64,000 nt of DNA from Syntrophopropionicum propionicicum_A (GTDB lineage: Bacteria > Bacillota > Desulfotomaculia > Desulfotomaculales > Pelotomaculaceae), in contig NZ_JBMGJC010000004.1 in the NCBI RefSeq assembly GCF_048984525.1, positions 62,001 through 126,000 of the forward strand, in the 5' to 3' direction. Position 1 is the first letter of the stretch, and every line of letters starts with the position of its first letter. The notes below the pieces were generated by a model. It made no database searches. It was not told the origin of the DNA and worked only from the letters and a program-made list of their open reading frames with translations. Positions 38,285 to 47,586 of this stretch are shown here, piece after piece. A program made the translations under genes and the position numbers.

Positions 38285-39478
38285 ATGAAATTAGCCAACC
38301 GGGCGCTTAATATCAGTCCTTCTCAAACCCTGGCCATAGACTCGGAAGCAAAAGCATTATTGGCCAGAGGTGTAGATGTGATTAGTTTCGGGGCGGGGGA
38401 ACCGGACTTTGATACTCCCGACTACATTAAAGAGGCCGCCGTGGCCGCGATCTGGGCGGGCAAAACCAAGTATACGCCGGTGGCCGGGATCCTGCCGCTG
38501 AGAGAAGCTATATGCAGAAAGCTTGAATTTGACCAGGGGCTGAAATATAAGCCGGAACAAATTGTGGTTTCAGCGGGAGCCAAACATTCCCTGTATAACG
38601 CCATGCAGGTACTTGTGCAGGAGGGAGATGAGGTAATCCTCCCGGCGCCTTACTGGGTGAGCTATTTGGAGCAGATCAAGCTGGCCGGAGCCACACCAAG
38701 GATTATTAACACCAGGGAAGAAAACGGATTTAAGCTTACTCCCGCTGAGCTGGAGAAAGCGATAAACCCGCGCACCAGGCTTTTAATCCTGAACAGCCCC
38801 AGCAATCCTACAGGTGTTGTTTATACTGGCGATGACCTCAAGTCTTTGCATGACGTTATATTAAAGTATGATTTCTCAATATTATCCGACGAAATATATG
38901 AATGTTTTATATACAACGGGTTGAAACATGTCAGTATCGCCTCGCTGTCACCTGAATTAAAAGGTCGCACTGTGGTTATCAACGGTGTTTCCAAGGCTTA
39001 TTCCATGACTGGATGGCGGATCGGCTACGCTGCCGCCGAAACCCCGGTAGCCAAGGCAATGGCAAACCTGCAGAGCCACTCGACATCCAATCCCACATCA
39101 ATTGCCCAGGAAGCCTGCGTGGCGGCTTTAAACGGCGACAAATGCGTGCTGAAGCAAATGATGGTGGAATATTCTAGGCGCAGGAACGTTATGCTTGAAA
39201 GGCTGGCCGGCATACCGGGGATAACCTGTATCAAACCCGGCGGATCTTTTTATGCCTTTCCAAATGTAAGCGCTTATTTTGGCCGATTTTACCAGGGAAA
39301 ACAGATCAACTGCGCCACCGACCTGGCCGCGGTACTGTTGGAAGAAGCTCATGTAGCCGTTGTTCCCGGGGTGGCGTTCGGTAATGATGATTATTTCAGG
39401 CTTTCTTATGTCTGTTCAATGGAGAAGATTAACGAGGGGCTTGACCGCATCTCGGATCTTTTGGGAAAATTAAAATAA
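38285..39478 (+). CDS. aspC: aspartate aminotransferase (class I/II, PLP-dependent)
   Basis: This enzyme exchanges amino groups between aspartate and 2-oxoglutarate, or closely related substrates. The 397-residue protein has the subgroup I-gamma pattern LAIDSEAKALLARGVDVISF, GAGEPDFDTPDYIKEAA, the PLP-binding Lys in SKAYSMTGWRIGYAA (about residues 233-247), NSPSNPTGVVY and the C-terminal Arg region YFRLSYV. I use the ATG behind AAAGGAGG; a TTG three codons earlier is also possible. It heads the housekeeping block and may belong to the same transcript as yicC. Confidence 0.9.
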   Translation: MKLANRALNISPSQTLAIDSEAKALLARGVDVISFGAGEPDFDTPDYIKEAAVAAIWAGKTKYTPVAGILPLREAICRKLEFDQGLKYKPEQIVVSAGAKHSLYNAMQVLVQEGDEVILPAPYWVSYLEQIKLAGATPRIINTREENGFKLTPAELEKAINPRTRLLILNSPSNPTGVVYTGDDLKSLHDVILKYDFSILSDEIYECFIYNGLKHVSIASLSPELKGRTVVINGVSKAYSMTGWRIGYAAAETPVAKAMANLQSHSTSNPTSIAQEACVAALNGDKCVLKQMMVEYSRRRNVMLERLAGIPGITCIKPGGSFYAFPNVSAYFGRFYQGKQINCATDLAAVLLEEAHVAVVPGVAFGNDDYFRLSYVCSMEKINEGLDRISDLLGKLK

Positions 39479-39603
39479 AGACGATAATCAAAAATAAATA
39501 CCCCAATATCACAAAAAAATAATAATTAGCGCTAAAAAATAAAATATTAGTCATGGCATCAGGAAATCTTATGGATGGTTATATTAACACGGGTGGTGAA
39601 GTT

Positions 39604-40482
39604 TTGGTAAAAAGCATGACCGGTTACGGCTGGGGAGAGGCCGGCATACACGGAAAAAATTTTACTATTGAGCTGAAAGCGGTAAACCACCGCTATAACG
39701 AAGTGGTGCTCCGTCTGCCGCGGAACCTCTCGCCCCTTGAGGAGCGAATAAGGCGAATGATCCAGTCCCGTATCGCCCGCGGGCGGGTTGACGGGTTTTT
39801 AAACATGAAGGACAGCGACGAAAAGACCTCTGCCGTAAAAGTTGACAAAGGACTTGCCGGAGCGTATTATAAGGCAATAAAAGAACTGCAGGAAAGCCTT
39901 GGCATAGACGGTAAAATCAAGATAAAAAACCTGGTGGACCTGCCTGGCGTATTGGCGCTGGAAGACCCGCCTGAGAATGTCGAGGAATGGTGGCCGGCAG
40001 TCCTTGAGGCGCTGGAGAGCGCTTTGGATGGACTGGTCCGGATGAGGGCTGAAGAGGGCAGACAGCTGGCTTCAGACCTTGTGAGCAGGGTAGAGCGGAT
40101 TTCCGCGCTTAATGCAAATATTAGAGACAGGTCTCCCGTTGTCGTGGTGGAATACAGGGAGAGACTGGGCGCCCGTTTAAATGATTTTATGAAAGACAGC
40201 GGGCTGGCGCCCGAACGGCTGGCGGCTGAAGCAGCGCTTTTTGCTGAGCGCTCAAACATAACCGAGGAAACAGTGCGGTTGGAAAGCCACCTTAAACAGG
40301 CCCGTTCCTGTCTTCAGTCGGATGAGTCCGTAGGAAGGAAGCTTGACTTTATTGTCCAGGAGATGAACAGGGAGATAAACACCATTGCCTCTAAGGCCAA
40401 CGATCTGGAGATAAGCCGCTGGGCTGTCGAGGTAAAAAGTGAGCTTGAGAAAATCAGGGAACAGGTGCAGAATATTGAATGA
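39604..40482 (+). CDS. yicC: YicC family endoribonuclease
   Basis: YicC proteins are conserved RNases that influence small RNA decay and stationary-phase survival. The 292-residue protein shows the N-terminal signature KSMTGYGWGEAGIHGKNFTI, AVNHRYNEVVLRLPRNLSPL, and the C-terminal DUF1732 segment RKLDFIVQEMNREINTIASK ending KSELEKIREQVQNIE. I chose the TTG start behind GGGTGGTGAAG; the longer upstream frame lacks conservation. It leads the yicC-remA-gmk-rpoZ-coaBC-priA row typical of Firmicutes. Confidence 0.93.
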   Translation: MVKSMTGYGWGEAGIHGKNFTIELKAVNHRYNEVVLRLPRNLSPLEERIRRMIQSRIARGRVDGFLNMKDSDEKTSAVKVDKGLAGAYYKAIKELQESLGIDGKIKIKNLVDLPGVLALEDPPENVEEWWPAVLEALESALDGLVRMRAEEGRQLASDLVSRVERISALNANIRDRSPVVVVEYRERLGARLNDFMKDSGLAPERLAAEAALFAERSNITEETVRLESHLKQARSCLQSDESVGRKLDFIVQEMNREINTIASKANDLEISRWAVEVKSELEKIREQVQNIE

Positions 40483-40505
40483 TACAGACAGAAAGGAGCA
40501 GTAAA

Positions 40506-40781
40506 ATGGAGATTAAATTAATCAACATAGGTTTCGGCAATATTGTATCAGCCAACCGTATTATTTCCATAGTAAGCCCGGAATCAGCCCCTATAAAAAG
40601 AATAATCACAGAGGCCAGGGACAGGGGCATGCTGATTGACGCCACATACGGGCGGCGCACCAGGGCTGTTATAATTACGGACAGCGATCATGTAATATTG
40701 TCCGCGGTACAACCTGAAACCGTGGCCAACCGTCTTGTATCAAAAGAGGCAGCGCCTCAGACAGAAGAACCTGCTGATTAA
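40506..40781 (+). CDS. remA: extracellular matrix regulator RemA (DUF370)
   Basis: RemA is a small DNA-binding protein that activates biofilm-matrix and osmoprotection operons in Bacillus, forming octameric rings. The 91-residue protein is nearly canonical: IKLINIGFGNIVSANRIISI, SPESAPIKRIITEARDRGML and IDATYGRRTRAVIITDS. The ATG lies behind AAAGGAG. It is between yicC and gmk, its conserved place, and overlaps the longer gmk frame only upstream of the true gmk start. Confidence 0.94.
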   Translation: MEIKLINIGFGNIVSANRIISIVSPESAPIKRIITEARDRGMLIDATYGRRTRAVIITDSDHVILSAVQPETVANRLVSKEAAPQTEEPAD

Positions 40782-40791
40782 AAGTGGAGTT

Positions 40792-41400
40792 ATGAAAGTG
40801 AAAAAAAAGGGTTTGCTGCTGGTCTTATCAGGACCGTCAGGAGCGGGAAAAGGGACTGTTTGCAGGGCGCTGCTTAAGAACCAGCCTTCTCTGCGCCTGT
40901 CCGTATCGGCTACCACCAGACCTCCCCGGCAGGGAGAGGCGGATGGCGTGGATTACTTTTTCTTAGATAAAGAAGTTTTCCAAGATATGCTTAAAGACGG
41001 GCAGCTTCTGGAATATGCGGAGGTATACGACAATTACTATGGGACACCTCTGCGTTTTGTAAATGACGGGCTGTCAGAAGGACGCGACATCATATTGGAA
41101 ATAGATATCCAGGGCGCCCTGCAGGTAAAAGAAAAGTATCCTGAGGCAGTGCTGATTTTTATTGCTCCGCCATCCAGGTTTGAACTTGAAAAGCGATTGT
41201 ACTCCCGCGGCGCAGACAGCAGGGAGGTAATTGAAAAACGCCTGCGGTGTACGGCCGGCGAGATGGATCTGGCAAACCGTTATGACTACATATTAATAAA
41301 CGATGAGGTTGCACGGGTTGCGGAAAAGATAAAGTCGATCATTACCGCTGAAAAATCCAGACCCCGTTATTTTGAATCATTTTTAAAAAGTTTTATTTAA
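40792..41400 (+). CDS. gmk: guanylate kinase
   Basis: Guanylate kinase phosphorylates GMP to GDP with ATP. The 202-residue protein has the P-loop LSGPSGAGKGTVCRALL (about residues 11-27), the GMP-binding VSATTRPPRQGEADGVDYFF (about 38-57), the lid with EIDIQGALQVK and the C-terminal ILINDEV segment. The ATG lies behind GTGGAG. It is part of the row with remA and rpoZ, spaced 11 and 38 bp. Confidence 0.95.
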   Translation: MKVKKKGLLLVLSGPSGAGKGTVCRALLKNQPSLRLSVSATTRPPRQGEADGVDYFFLDKEVFQDMLKDGQLLEYAEVYDNYYGTPLRFVNDGLSEGRDIILEIDIQGALQVKEKYPEAVLIFIAPPSRFELEKRLYSRGADSREVIEKRLRCTAGEMDLANRYDYILINDEVARVAEKIKSIITAEKSRPRYFESFLKSFI

Positions 41401-41437
41401 ACTTAAACAGCAAAAAGTATAGAGCCGGAGGGTGGTT

Positions 41438-41644
41438 ATGATCCAACTGTCTCTAGATGAACTTATGGAAAAAGTTGACAGCAGGTATACCCTGGTAGTG
41501 GTTGCGGCCAAGCGGGCCAGGGTGCTGACGGAGAAGGGCGCCAGCAGGGCTGACGGGAATATGAGAAAGCCTGTTATTTCTGCCTTAATGGAAATTGCCC
41601 GGGACAAAATCAGCTATAAGAGAACCAGGATAGGTATAAAGTAG
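41438..41644 (+). CDS. rpoZ: DNA-directed RNA polymerase omega subunit
   Basis: Omega helps RNA polymerase assembly by latching onto the beta-prime tail. The 68-residue protein has the standard start LSLDELMEKVDSRYTLVVVA and the motif AKRARVL, then KPVISALMEIARDKISY. The ATG lies behind GGAGGGTGG. Position after gmk is conserved in Firmicutes. Confidence 0.93.
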   Translation: MIQLSLDELMEKVDSRYTLVVVAAKRARVLTEKGASRADGNMRKPVISALMEIARDKISYKRTRIGIK

Positions 41645-41722
41645 GATTTTCTTCGTCGGGCTGTTTGCCGGTTTCAAAGATTATTATTCACAGCCGACAA
41701 TAGATTCACCAGGGGGAAGACC

Positions 41723-42922
41723 ATGCTGGCTGGAAAAATTATTACCGTCGGTATTACCGGCGGCATAGCAGTTTTTAAGGCTGCCCAATTGGTCAGCAGC
41801 CTGAAGGCCGGCGGGGCCGAGGTCAATGTTATTATGACCAGGTCCGCCCAGGAGTTTGTTAAGCCGCTTACTTTCCAGGTGTTGTCGGGTAATTCCGTGC
41901 GCACAGACCTTTTTGATGAGATGCGCGGCGCCGTACAGCATATCGAACTGGCTACCCGCCCGGAACTGCTTGTTGTTGCCCCGGCCACCGCCAATATATT
42001 AGGCAAGGTGGCTAACGGCATCGCGGACGACCTCCTCTCCACTGTGATTATGGCGGCATCATGCCCGGTACTTTTCTGCCCGGCTATGAACGTCAACATG
42101 TATAATAACGCGGTGGTCCAGCGCAATATATCAAGCCTGCGTGAACTTGGCTATGAATTTGTCGACCCTGGCACGGGACGCCTGGCCTGCGGCGTAGAGG
42201 GCCGGGGCAGGCTGGCTGATTTAGATCAAATTATGGAAAAGATAGAGAGCCTGCTTTGCTACAGCAAAGATATGGAAGGCTTAACTGTTATGGTGACAGC
42301 GGGCCCTACGGTTGAGCCGATTGACCCCGTCCGTTATATCACCAACCGCAGCACCGGTAAAATGGGTTACGCGGTGGCCAAAGCGGCAGCCGGGAGGGGA
42401 GCAAAAACGCTGCTGGTCAGCGGCCCCACTGCTCTCAAGCCGCCGGGCGGCGTGAATTTTATCAGCGTGGAAAGCGCTTTGCAGATGTATGAAGCAGTAA
42501 TGGAACATTACCCCGCTGCCGATGTTGTGGTTAAAACGGCCGCTGTGGCTGACTACAGGCCAAAAGAAGTCTCCAGCCAGAAAATTAAAAAGCGCGGCGG
42601 GCCGCTGACTCTTGAGTTGGTCAGGAATTACGACATCCTGGCGGAAATGGGCAAAATTAAGAATAAACAGGTCCTGGTGGGGTTTGCCGCCGAAACCACG
42701 GACCTGGAGAAAAACTCGCTGCTGAAGGTGGAGTCAAAGAACCTGGACTTTCTGGTGGCGAATGACATTACCCAGGCCGGGGCGGGGTTCGGATCAGATA
42801 CTAACATAGTGAAATTCGTATACCCGGGCGGTGATGTGAAACCAATGCCGCTGATGGATAAAACGGTCCTGGCCAACCGGATCCTGGACGAGGCGCTGGC
42901 TGTCAGCCAGAAACGTAAATAA
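41723..42922 (+). CDS. coaBC: bifunctional phosphopantothenoylcysteine decarboxylase/phosphopantothenate-cysteine ligase
   Basis: This enzyme performs two consecutive steps of coenzyme A synthesis. The first half (about residues 1-185) is the FMN-dependent CoaC decarboxylase, with ITVGITGGIAVFKAAQLVSS, active-site His in QHIELATRPELLVVAPATAN, and CPAMNVNMYNN. The second half (about 188-395) is the CTP-dependent CoaB ligase, with MVTAGPTVEPIDPVRYITNR, STGKMGYAVAKAA, and FAAETTDLEKN. Its 399 residues are the normal length. The ATG lies behind CCAGGGGG. Followed by a short hairpin, then priA. Confidence 0.95.
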   Translation: MLAGKIITVGITGGIAVFKAAQLVSSLKAGGAEVNVIMTRSAQEFVKPLTFQVLSGNSVRTDLFDEMRGAVQHIELATRPELLVVAPATANILGKVANGIADDLLSTVIMAASCPVLFCPAMNVNMYNNAVVQRNISSLRELGYEFVDPGTGRLACGVEGRGRLADLDQIMEKIESLLCYSKDMEGLTVMVTAGPTVEPIDPVRYITNRSTGKMGYAVAKAAAGRGAKTLLVSGPTALKPPGGVNFISVESALQMYEAVMEHYPAADVVVKTAAVADYRPKEVSSQKIKKRGGPLTLELVRNYDILAEMGKIKNKQVLVGFAAETTDLEKNSLLKVESKNLDFLVANDITQAGAGFGSDTNIVKFVYPGGDVKPMPLMDKTVLANRILDEALAVSQKRK

Positions 42923-42932
42923 GAGCGCAGCT

Positions 42933-42956
42933 AAAAATCCCGGAAACCGGGATTTT
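42933..42956 (+). terminator. hairpin between coaBC and priA
   Basis: AAAATCCCGG pairs with CCGGGATTTT around AAA, with A-rich and T-rich ends. It lies 20 bp before the priA start, so it is probably a partial terminator or a processing site within the row. Confidence 0.6.
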
Positions 42957-42976
42957 AGTTTCACCGGGAGGGTATT

Positions 42977-45220
42977 ATGAGTGATACCGGCCAGTTTGCC
43001 GAGATAATTGTAGATATAAGCGCGCGCGGCGTAGACCGGGTGTTCCATTACGCTGTCCCGGCAGAATTAAAAGATAAGGTTAAACCGGGCTCAAGAGTGC
43101 TGGTTCCATTTGGAGGCAGGAGGTTAGCCGGCTATGTGGTAGGGTTCGGGTATCCCGAAAGAGACGTAAAAGTCAGGGAGATAGCAGGCATCCTCGATGA
43201 GGAGCCGGTGCTGACAGAGGATTTGCTTGAGATTGCTCGCTGGATGGCGGACAGTTACCTCTGCAGCACCGCGGAGGCATTCAGCCGGATTATCGCGCCA
43301 CGGTTGGGTGTAAAAGCAATACGTGAGGTAAAACTGCTTAGGCCGGCCTTCCCGGCAGATAAAACGGATGAGGTTTTAAGCGGGCTGAAACACGCGCCGA
43401 AACAGGCCTCCGTGCTCAGGGAGGCCCTGCTCAACCCGCGCCTTACCAGGAAGGAACTGGCCGCGGCCGCTCAGACCTCGCCTGCGACTGTTGACACCCT
43501 GGTTAAAGCCGGGCTGCTTGAAGCCGAGAAAGTAGCGTCGTCATATTATAAGGATGAAATAACGGCAGGGTTTACCGGTGATTGTCTAACGCGGTTAAAC
43601 CCCGATCAGGAAAAAGCTGTTGAAGAGATATCTAAGGCCCTGACCGGGGGCAAATTTGGCGCTTTCCTCCTGTACGGAGTTACCGGCAGCGGCAAGACCG
43701 AGGTTTACCTGGGCGCCATTGCCTCAGCCCTGGCGGCAGGCCGTCAGGCGGTAACCATGGTCCCTGAAATATCACTCACTCCACAGATGATCGGGCTGTT
43801 CCGGGAGCGGTTCGGCTCCCTGGTGGCGGTACTACATAGCGGTCTCGCGGGAAGGGAAAGATATGACGAGTGGCGCAGGGTAAAGGAAGGCAAAGCCCCT
43901 GTGGTCCTGGGCACGCGCTCCGCTGTTTTTGCCCCTCTGCCCAGGCCGGGGCTTTTTATCCTGGACGAAGAACACGAGCCGTCATACAAGCAGGACGACC
44001 ACCTCCGTTATCACGCCAGGGAGATCGCCATTAAAAGGGCTCAGCTGTCCGGCGCGGCGGTGGTGCTGGGAAGCGCCACCCCTTCCCTGGAGTCATGGTA
44101 CAGGTCGGGCCGCGGCGGCCCGTATAGACTAATAAAGCTTCCGCACAGAATAGATAAAAAACCGCTTCCCCATGTAACAGTAGTTGACCTGAGACAGGAA
44201 ATAAAGGACGGGAACCGCGGCATTTTCAGCCGCCCGCTTGTCGCAGCCGTCTTCGACAGGCTGCGGAAGGGAGAGCAGACCATCCTCTTTTTAAACAGGC
44301 GGGGGTACGCCACTTTTGTTGTCTGCAGGGAATGCGGCCATGTTTTAAAATGCGGCCGCTGCGACATCTCTCTTACATATCACCTGGACGGGGTGCTCAG
44401 GTGCCATTACTGCAACTACAACACCGGGCTGCCTGCCGTCTGCCCCGGCTGCGGCAGCGGGTATATCCGCCATTTTGGCGCCGGCACACAAAAGGTTGAG
44501 GATGAGGCGGCAAAAATCTTTACGGGAGCGCGCATACTGCGCATGGACAGCGACTCAACGGCCCAAAGGGGTTCGCACGAAAAGATACTGGGTGCTTTCA
44601 GGCAGGGTCAGGCAGATATTCTGATCGGCACCCAGATGATTGCCAAAGGCCTGGACCTGCCAAAAGTAACTCTGGTTGGCGTGGTTAACGCCGACACCAC
44701 CTTGTTTATGCCGGATTTCAGGGCGGCGGAGCGTACTTTTCAGCTTTTAACCCAGGTAGCCGGCAGGAGTGGCCGTGGTAAGCTGCCAGGCGAAGTGCTG
44801 GTGCAGACTTACTGCCCGGACCATTACAGCATTGCGGCGGCGGCCAGGCATGACGTGGAGGGATTTTACCGTGATGAGCTTCCTTTAAGAAAATCACTGG
44901 GGTACCCGCCGTTCAGCTACCTGGCCAGGATCCTTTTCACCCATGGAGATGAGGGGGAGATCAGCAAAGGCGCGCTATTGGTCAAAGAAATCCTTGACAA
45001 AAAACTGTCCGGGCACGACAATTTTATTGAAGTCCTGGGTCCGGCGCCCGCACCGCTGAGCAGGATCAAGGGGCGGTTTCGCTGGCAGCTGGTTATTAAA
45101 GGGCCGCGCCGCGCTGAATTAAAGGATATAATCAGGGAGTGCCTGGACGATCTGGAAAATCTCAGGCCATCCTTTAAACCCGCGATAAACATAGATATTA
45201 ACCCCCAGGGGATGCAATAG
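42977..45220 (+). CDS. priA: primosomal protein N' (replication restart helicase PriA)
   Basis: PriA recognises stalled forks and reloads the replicative helicase. The 747-residue protein has the N-terminal 3'BD domain, Walker A LYGVTGSGKTEVYLGA (about residues 233-248), the DEEH box FILDEEHEPSYKQDD (about 325-339), GSATPSLESW, and the eight-Cys zinc region starting CRECGHVLKCGRCD and CHYCNY...CPGCGSGY (about 450-500). The helicase C-terminal motif is QMIAKGLDLPKVTLV. ATG follows GGGAGG. Spaced 15 bp before def. Confidence 0.96.
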   Translation: MSDTGQFAEIIVDISARGVDRVFHYAVPAELKDKVKPGSRVLVPFGGRRLAGYVVGFGYPERDVKVREIAGILDEEPVLTEDLLEIARWMADSYLCSTAEAFSRIIAPRLGVKAIREVKLLRPAFPADKTDEVLSGLKHAPKQASVLREALLNPRLTRKELAAAAQTSPATVDTLVKAGLLEAEKVASSYYKDEITAGFTGDCLTRLNPDQEKAVEEISKALTGGKFGAFLLYGVTGSGKTEVYLGAIASALAAGRQAVTMVPEISLTPQMIGLFRERFGSLVAVLHSGLAGRERYDEWRRVKEGKAPVVLGTRSAVFAPLPRPGLFILDEEHEPSYKQDDHLRYHAREIAIKRAQLSGAAVVLGSATPSLESWYRSGRGGPYRLIKLPHRIDKKPLPHVTVVDLRQEIKDGNRGIFSRPLVAAVFDRLRKGEQTILFLNRRGYATFVVCRECGHVLKCGRCDISLTYHLDGVLRCHYCNYNTGLPAVCPGCGSGYIRHFGAGTQKVEDEAAKIFTGARILRMDSDSTAQRGSHEKILGAFRQGQADILIGTQMIAKGLDLPKVTLVGVVNADTTLFMPDFRAAERTFQLLTQVAGRSGRGKLPGEVLVQTYCPDHYSIAAAARHDVEGFYRDELPLRKSLGYPPFSYLARILFTHGDEGEISKGALLVKEILDKKLSGHDNFIEVLGPAPAPLSRIKGRFRWQLVIKGPRRAELKDIIRECLDDLENLRPSFKPAINIDINPQGMQ

Positions 45221-45235
45221 AAGGAGGGAATTCTT

Positions 45236-45703
45236 TTGGCGGTATATAAAATAGTGGAAATTGGAGACGAAATCCTTAAAGAAAAAGCCAAACCGGTGAA
45301 AAGCATCAGTTCAAATATAATCAAACTGCTGGATAATTTGGCAGACACCCTTTACAACGCCAAGGGGGCGGGTCTGGCCGCCCCGCAGATAGGGGTTTCC
45401 AAACGGGTAGTGGTGGTGGATATCGGTGAAGGGCTTTATGAGCTGGTCAATCCGCAGATTATCAGTTCATCCGGCCAGGAGACCGACATCGAGGGATGCC
45501 TGAGCATTCCCGGTATAGTTGGAGATGTTACCCGGGCGGCAACAGTAAAAGTCAAGTACCTGGACCGGCACGGTAAAGAGAAAAGTGTAACGGCTAAAGG
45601 TATGCTGGCCAGAGCCATGCAGCATGAAATAGATCACCTTGACGGTATTTTATATATTGACCGGGCTGCAAATATTAGAAAACTGAAGCAGAAGGAAGTA
45701 TAG
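45236..45703 (+). CDS. def: peptide deformylase
   Basis: Removes the formyl group from nascent N-terminal methionine. The 155-residue protein has all three motifs: GAGLAAPQIGV, EGCLSIPG with the metal Cys, and MQHEIDHLDGIL with the metal His residues. TTG start behind AAGGAGGG. It forms the def-fmt pair, 6 bp apart, which joins deformylation to formylation of initiator tRNA. Confidence 0.96.
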   Translation: MAVYKIVEIGDEILKEKAKPVKSISSNIIKLLDNLADTLYNAKGAGLAAPQIGVSKRVVVVDIGEGLYELVNPQIISSSGQETDIEGCLSIPGIVGDVTRAATVKVKYLDRHGKEKSVTAKGMLARAMQHEIDHLDGILYIDRAANIRKLKQKEV

Positions 45704-45709
45704 GCGACG

Positions 45710-46648
45710 ATGCGGGTAGTATTTATGGGAACGCCGGACTTCGCCGTACCGTCGCTCAAGGCTTTAGCAGAGGCTAAATATGACGTCGCGGCGGTGGTTA
45801 CACAGCCGGACCGGCCCAGGGGCAGAGGAAAAAAAGAAACGCCGCCGCCGGTGAAGGAAACTGCAAGGACCTTAAACATACCGGTTTTTCAACCTTTGAA
45901 GATAAAAGACCCTGACTTTATAAGCCTGTTAAAGGGTTTGAATCCTGAGGTTATCGTGGTGGTGGCTTTCGGGCGCATCCTGCCGCGGGATATCCTGGTA
46001 CTGCCGCAGTACGGCTGTATCAACGTCCACGCGTCGCTGCTGCCGAAATACCGCGGCGCCGCTCCCATCCACCGGGCGGTTATCAACGGGGAAAAGGTTA
46101 CAGGGATTACCACCATGTATATGGACGAAGGGCTTGATACAGGCGATATGATCCTGCGCGAGGCAGTCCCGATTCATGAGGAAGATAACGTTGGAGATCT
46201 CCATGACCGGATAGCCTCTCTGGGAGCAAGCCTGCTGATTAAAACTTTAAGCCTGATCAAAAGCGGCCAGGCTCCCAGGACGGCCCAGGCCGGCGAGTCT
46301 TCCTACGCTCCCATGTTGACTGCGGAAGACGAGCGGATATTGTGGGACAGGCCGGCACGTGATATTTACAACCAGGTCAGGGGAATGAACCCGTGGCCTG
46401 GAGCGCGCACGACTATGCACGGCAAGGTGCTTAAGATCTGGCGCGCAGCCGCCCTGGAGGAAGACGGGAGTGCCTCATGGCCCGGCCAGGTTATATCGTC
46501 CGGCACTGACGGGATTTTGGTCAGGGCCGGGACAGGCCGGCTTAAGATCACGGAGCTCCAGCTGCAGGGGTCAAAGCGCCTGGGTGCGGCTGACTTTTTA
46601 AGGGGGACTCCGGTACCTGCGGGCACGGCCCTGGGTGGACCTATGTAA
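45710..46648 (+). CDS. fmt: methionyl-tRNA formyltransferase
   Basis: Transfers a formyl group from 10-formyl-THF to initiator Met-tRNA. The 312-residue protein has MRVVFMGTPDFAVPSLKALA, the catalytic Asn-His-Asp region INVHASLLPKYRGAAPIHRA (about residues 103-122), the SLLPKYRG loop, MDEGLDTGDMIL, and the C-terminal OB domain (NPWPGARTTM). Standard length. Its ribosome-binding site lies in the end of def. Confidence 0.96.
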   Translation: MRVVFMGTPDFAVPSLKALAEAKYDVAAVVTQPDRPRGRGKKETPPPVKETARTLNIPVFQPLKIKDPDFISLLKGLNPEVIVVVAFGRILPRDILVLPQYGCINVHASLLPKYRGAAPIHRAVINGEKVTGITTMYMDEGLDTGDMILREAVPIHEEDNVGDLHDRIASLGASLLIKTLSLIKSGQAPRTAQAGESSYAPMLTAEDERILWDRPARDIYNQVRGMNPWPGARTTMHGKVLKIWRAAALEEDGSASWPGQVISSGTDGILVRAGTGRLKITELQLQGSKRLGAADFLRGTPVPAGTALGGPM

Positions 46649-46749
46649 CCTGATTTATATACTACGGCGGCGGCAAGTTGTTTAACCAGGGAATAATGGT
46701 CTGACATTTTAGTGAATAATATACATGACGTTTTTTGGAGGAGATCCCG

Positions 46750-47550
46750 GTGAGCGTTAAAAATTTTATTCCCGTGCGCAAGAGGCTGTTTGTAGGGCTT
46801 TTAGGTTTAAGCGTGCTTGGGGCGGGAGCTCTGCTTGCGGGAATTTGGTTTTTAGCGGTCAACCCTTCAAGGACATTATTTGACCAGATACTGCTTATAA
46901 GCCTGGCCGGCCTGCTGGTTGGCGGCACGGTCATAGCCGCTTTCGGTATAGGCGGCATTGTGCTGACCATTCTGTACTCGAAGGATATTACCGCGTTTCA
47001 CGGGCCGATGCGTATCGCGGTGAACCTGTTTTTTCCCCTGGTCCTTGTTATGGGCAGGATTTTTCACATAGACAGTGGGAAAATAAAGAGTTCGTTTGTC
47101 GAGGTAAACAACGACCTTGTCAGGTCAAGGACCCTCAAGCTGAAGCCGGCTCAAATACTGCTGCTTGTGCCGCACTGCCTGCAGAACAGCGACTGCCCCC
47201 ATAAAATCACGGTAAACATCGATAACTGCCACCGCTGCGGAAAGTGTCCGGTCAACGACCTGCTGGAATTAAGGGATTCCTGCGGAATCAAGATCGGCAT
47301 GGCCACAGGGGGCACCCTGGCCCGAAAATACGTCCAGGAATACAAGCCCCGCGCGATAGTTGCCATAGCCTGTGAGCGCGACCTTACCAGCGGCATCCAG
47401 GATACAAACCCGATCCCTGTGCTCGGGGTCACAAATGAACGTCCTTTTGGGCCTTGCTTCAATACCAGCATCAAAATACCGGATGTGGAAGAGGCAGTCC
47501 GTTTCTTTATCAATGAAGAAGAATATGAAACATTAGCCTGCAGCCATTAA
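46750..47550 (+). CDS. DUF116 family protein, membrane-anchored with conserved Cys cluster
   Basis: The 266-residue protein has two N-terminal membrane helices (about residues 12-35 and 45-70) and a soluble DUF116 domain. Its conserved cysteines are in LVPHCLQNSDCPHK and IDNCHRCGKCPVND, with further Cys in ACERDL and GPCFNTS. The cluster suggests an iron-sulfur or zinc site. DUF116 occurs in anaerobes, often between fmt and rsmB as here. Function is not established. GTG start behind GGAGGAG. Confidence 0.88.
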   Translation: MSVKNFIPVRKRLFVGLLGLSVLGAGALLAGIWFLAVNPSRTLFDQILLISLAGLLVGGTVIAAFGIGGIVLTILYSKDITAFHGPMRIAVNLFFPLVLVMGRIFHIDSGKIKSSFVEVNNDLVRSRTLKLKPAQILLLVPHCLQNSDCPHKITVNIDNCHRCGKCPVNDLLELRDSCGIKIGMATGGTLARKYVQEYKPRAIVAIACERDLTSGIQDTNPIPVLGVTNERPFGPCFNTSIKIPDVEEAVRFFINEEEYETLACSH

Positions 47551-47586
47551 TGTTTACTTGTGAAACAAGCGGGAAAGGGTGGGTTT

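Noticed and set aside
42933..42956. Hairpin between coaBC and priA considered as a full operon boundary
   Set aside because: It is 20 bp before priA within a conserved row and the T-run is very short. A partial terminator is all that can be said.
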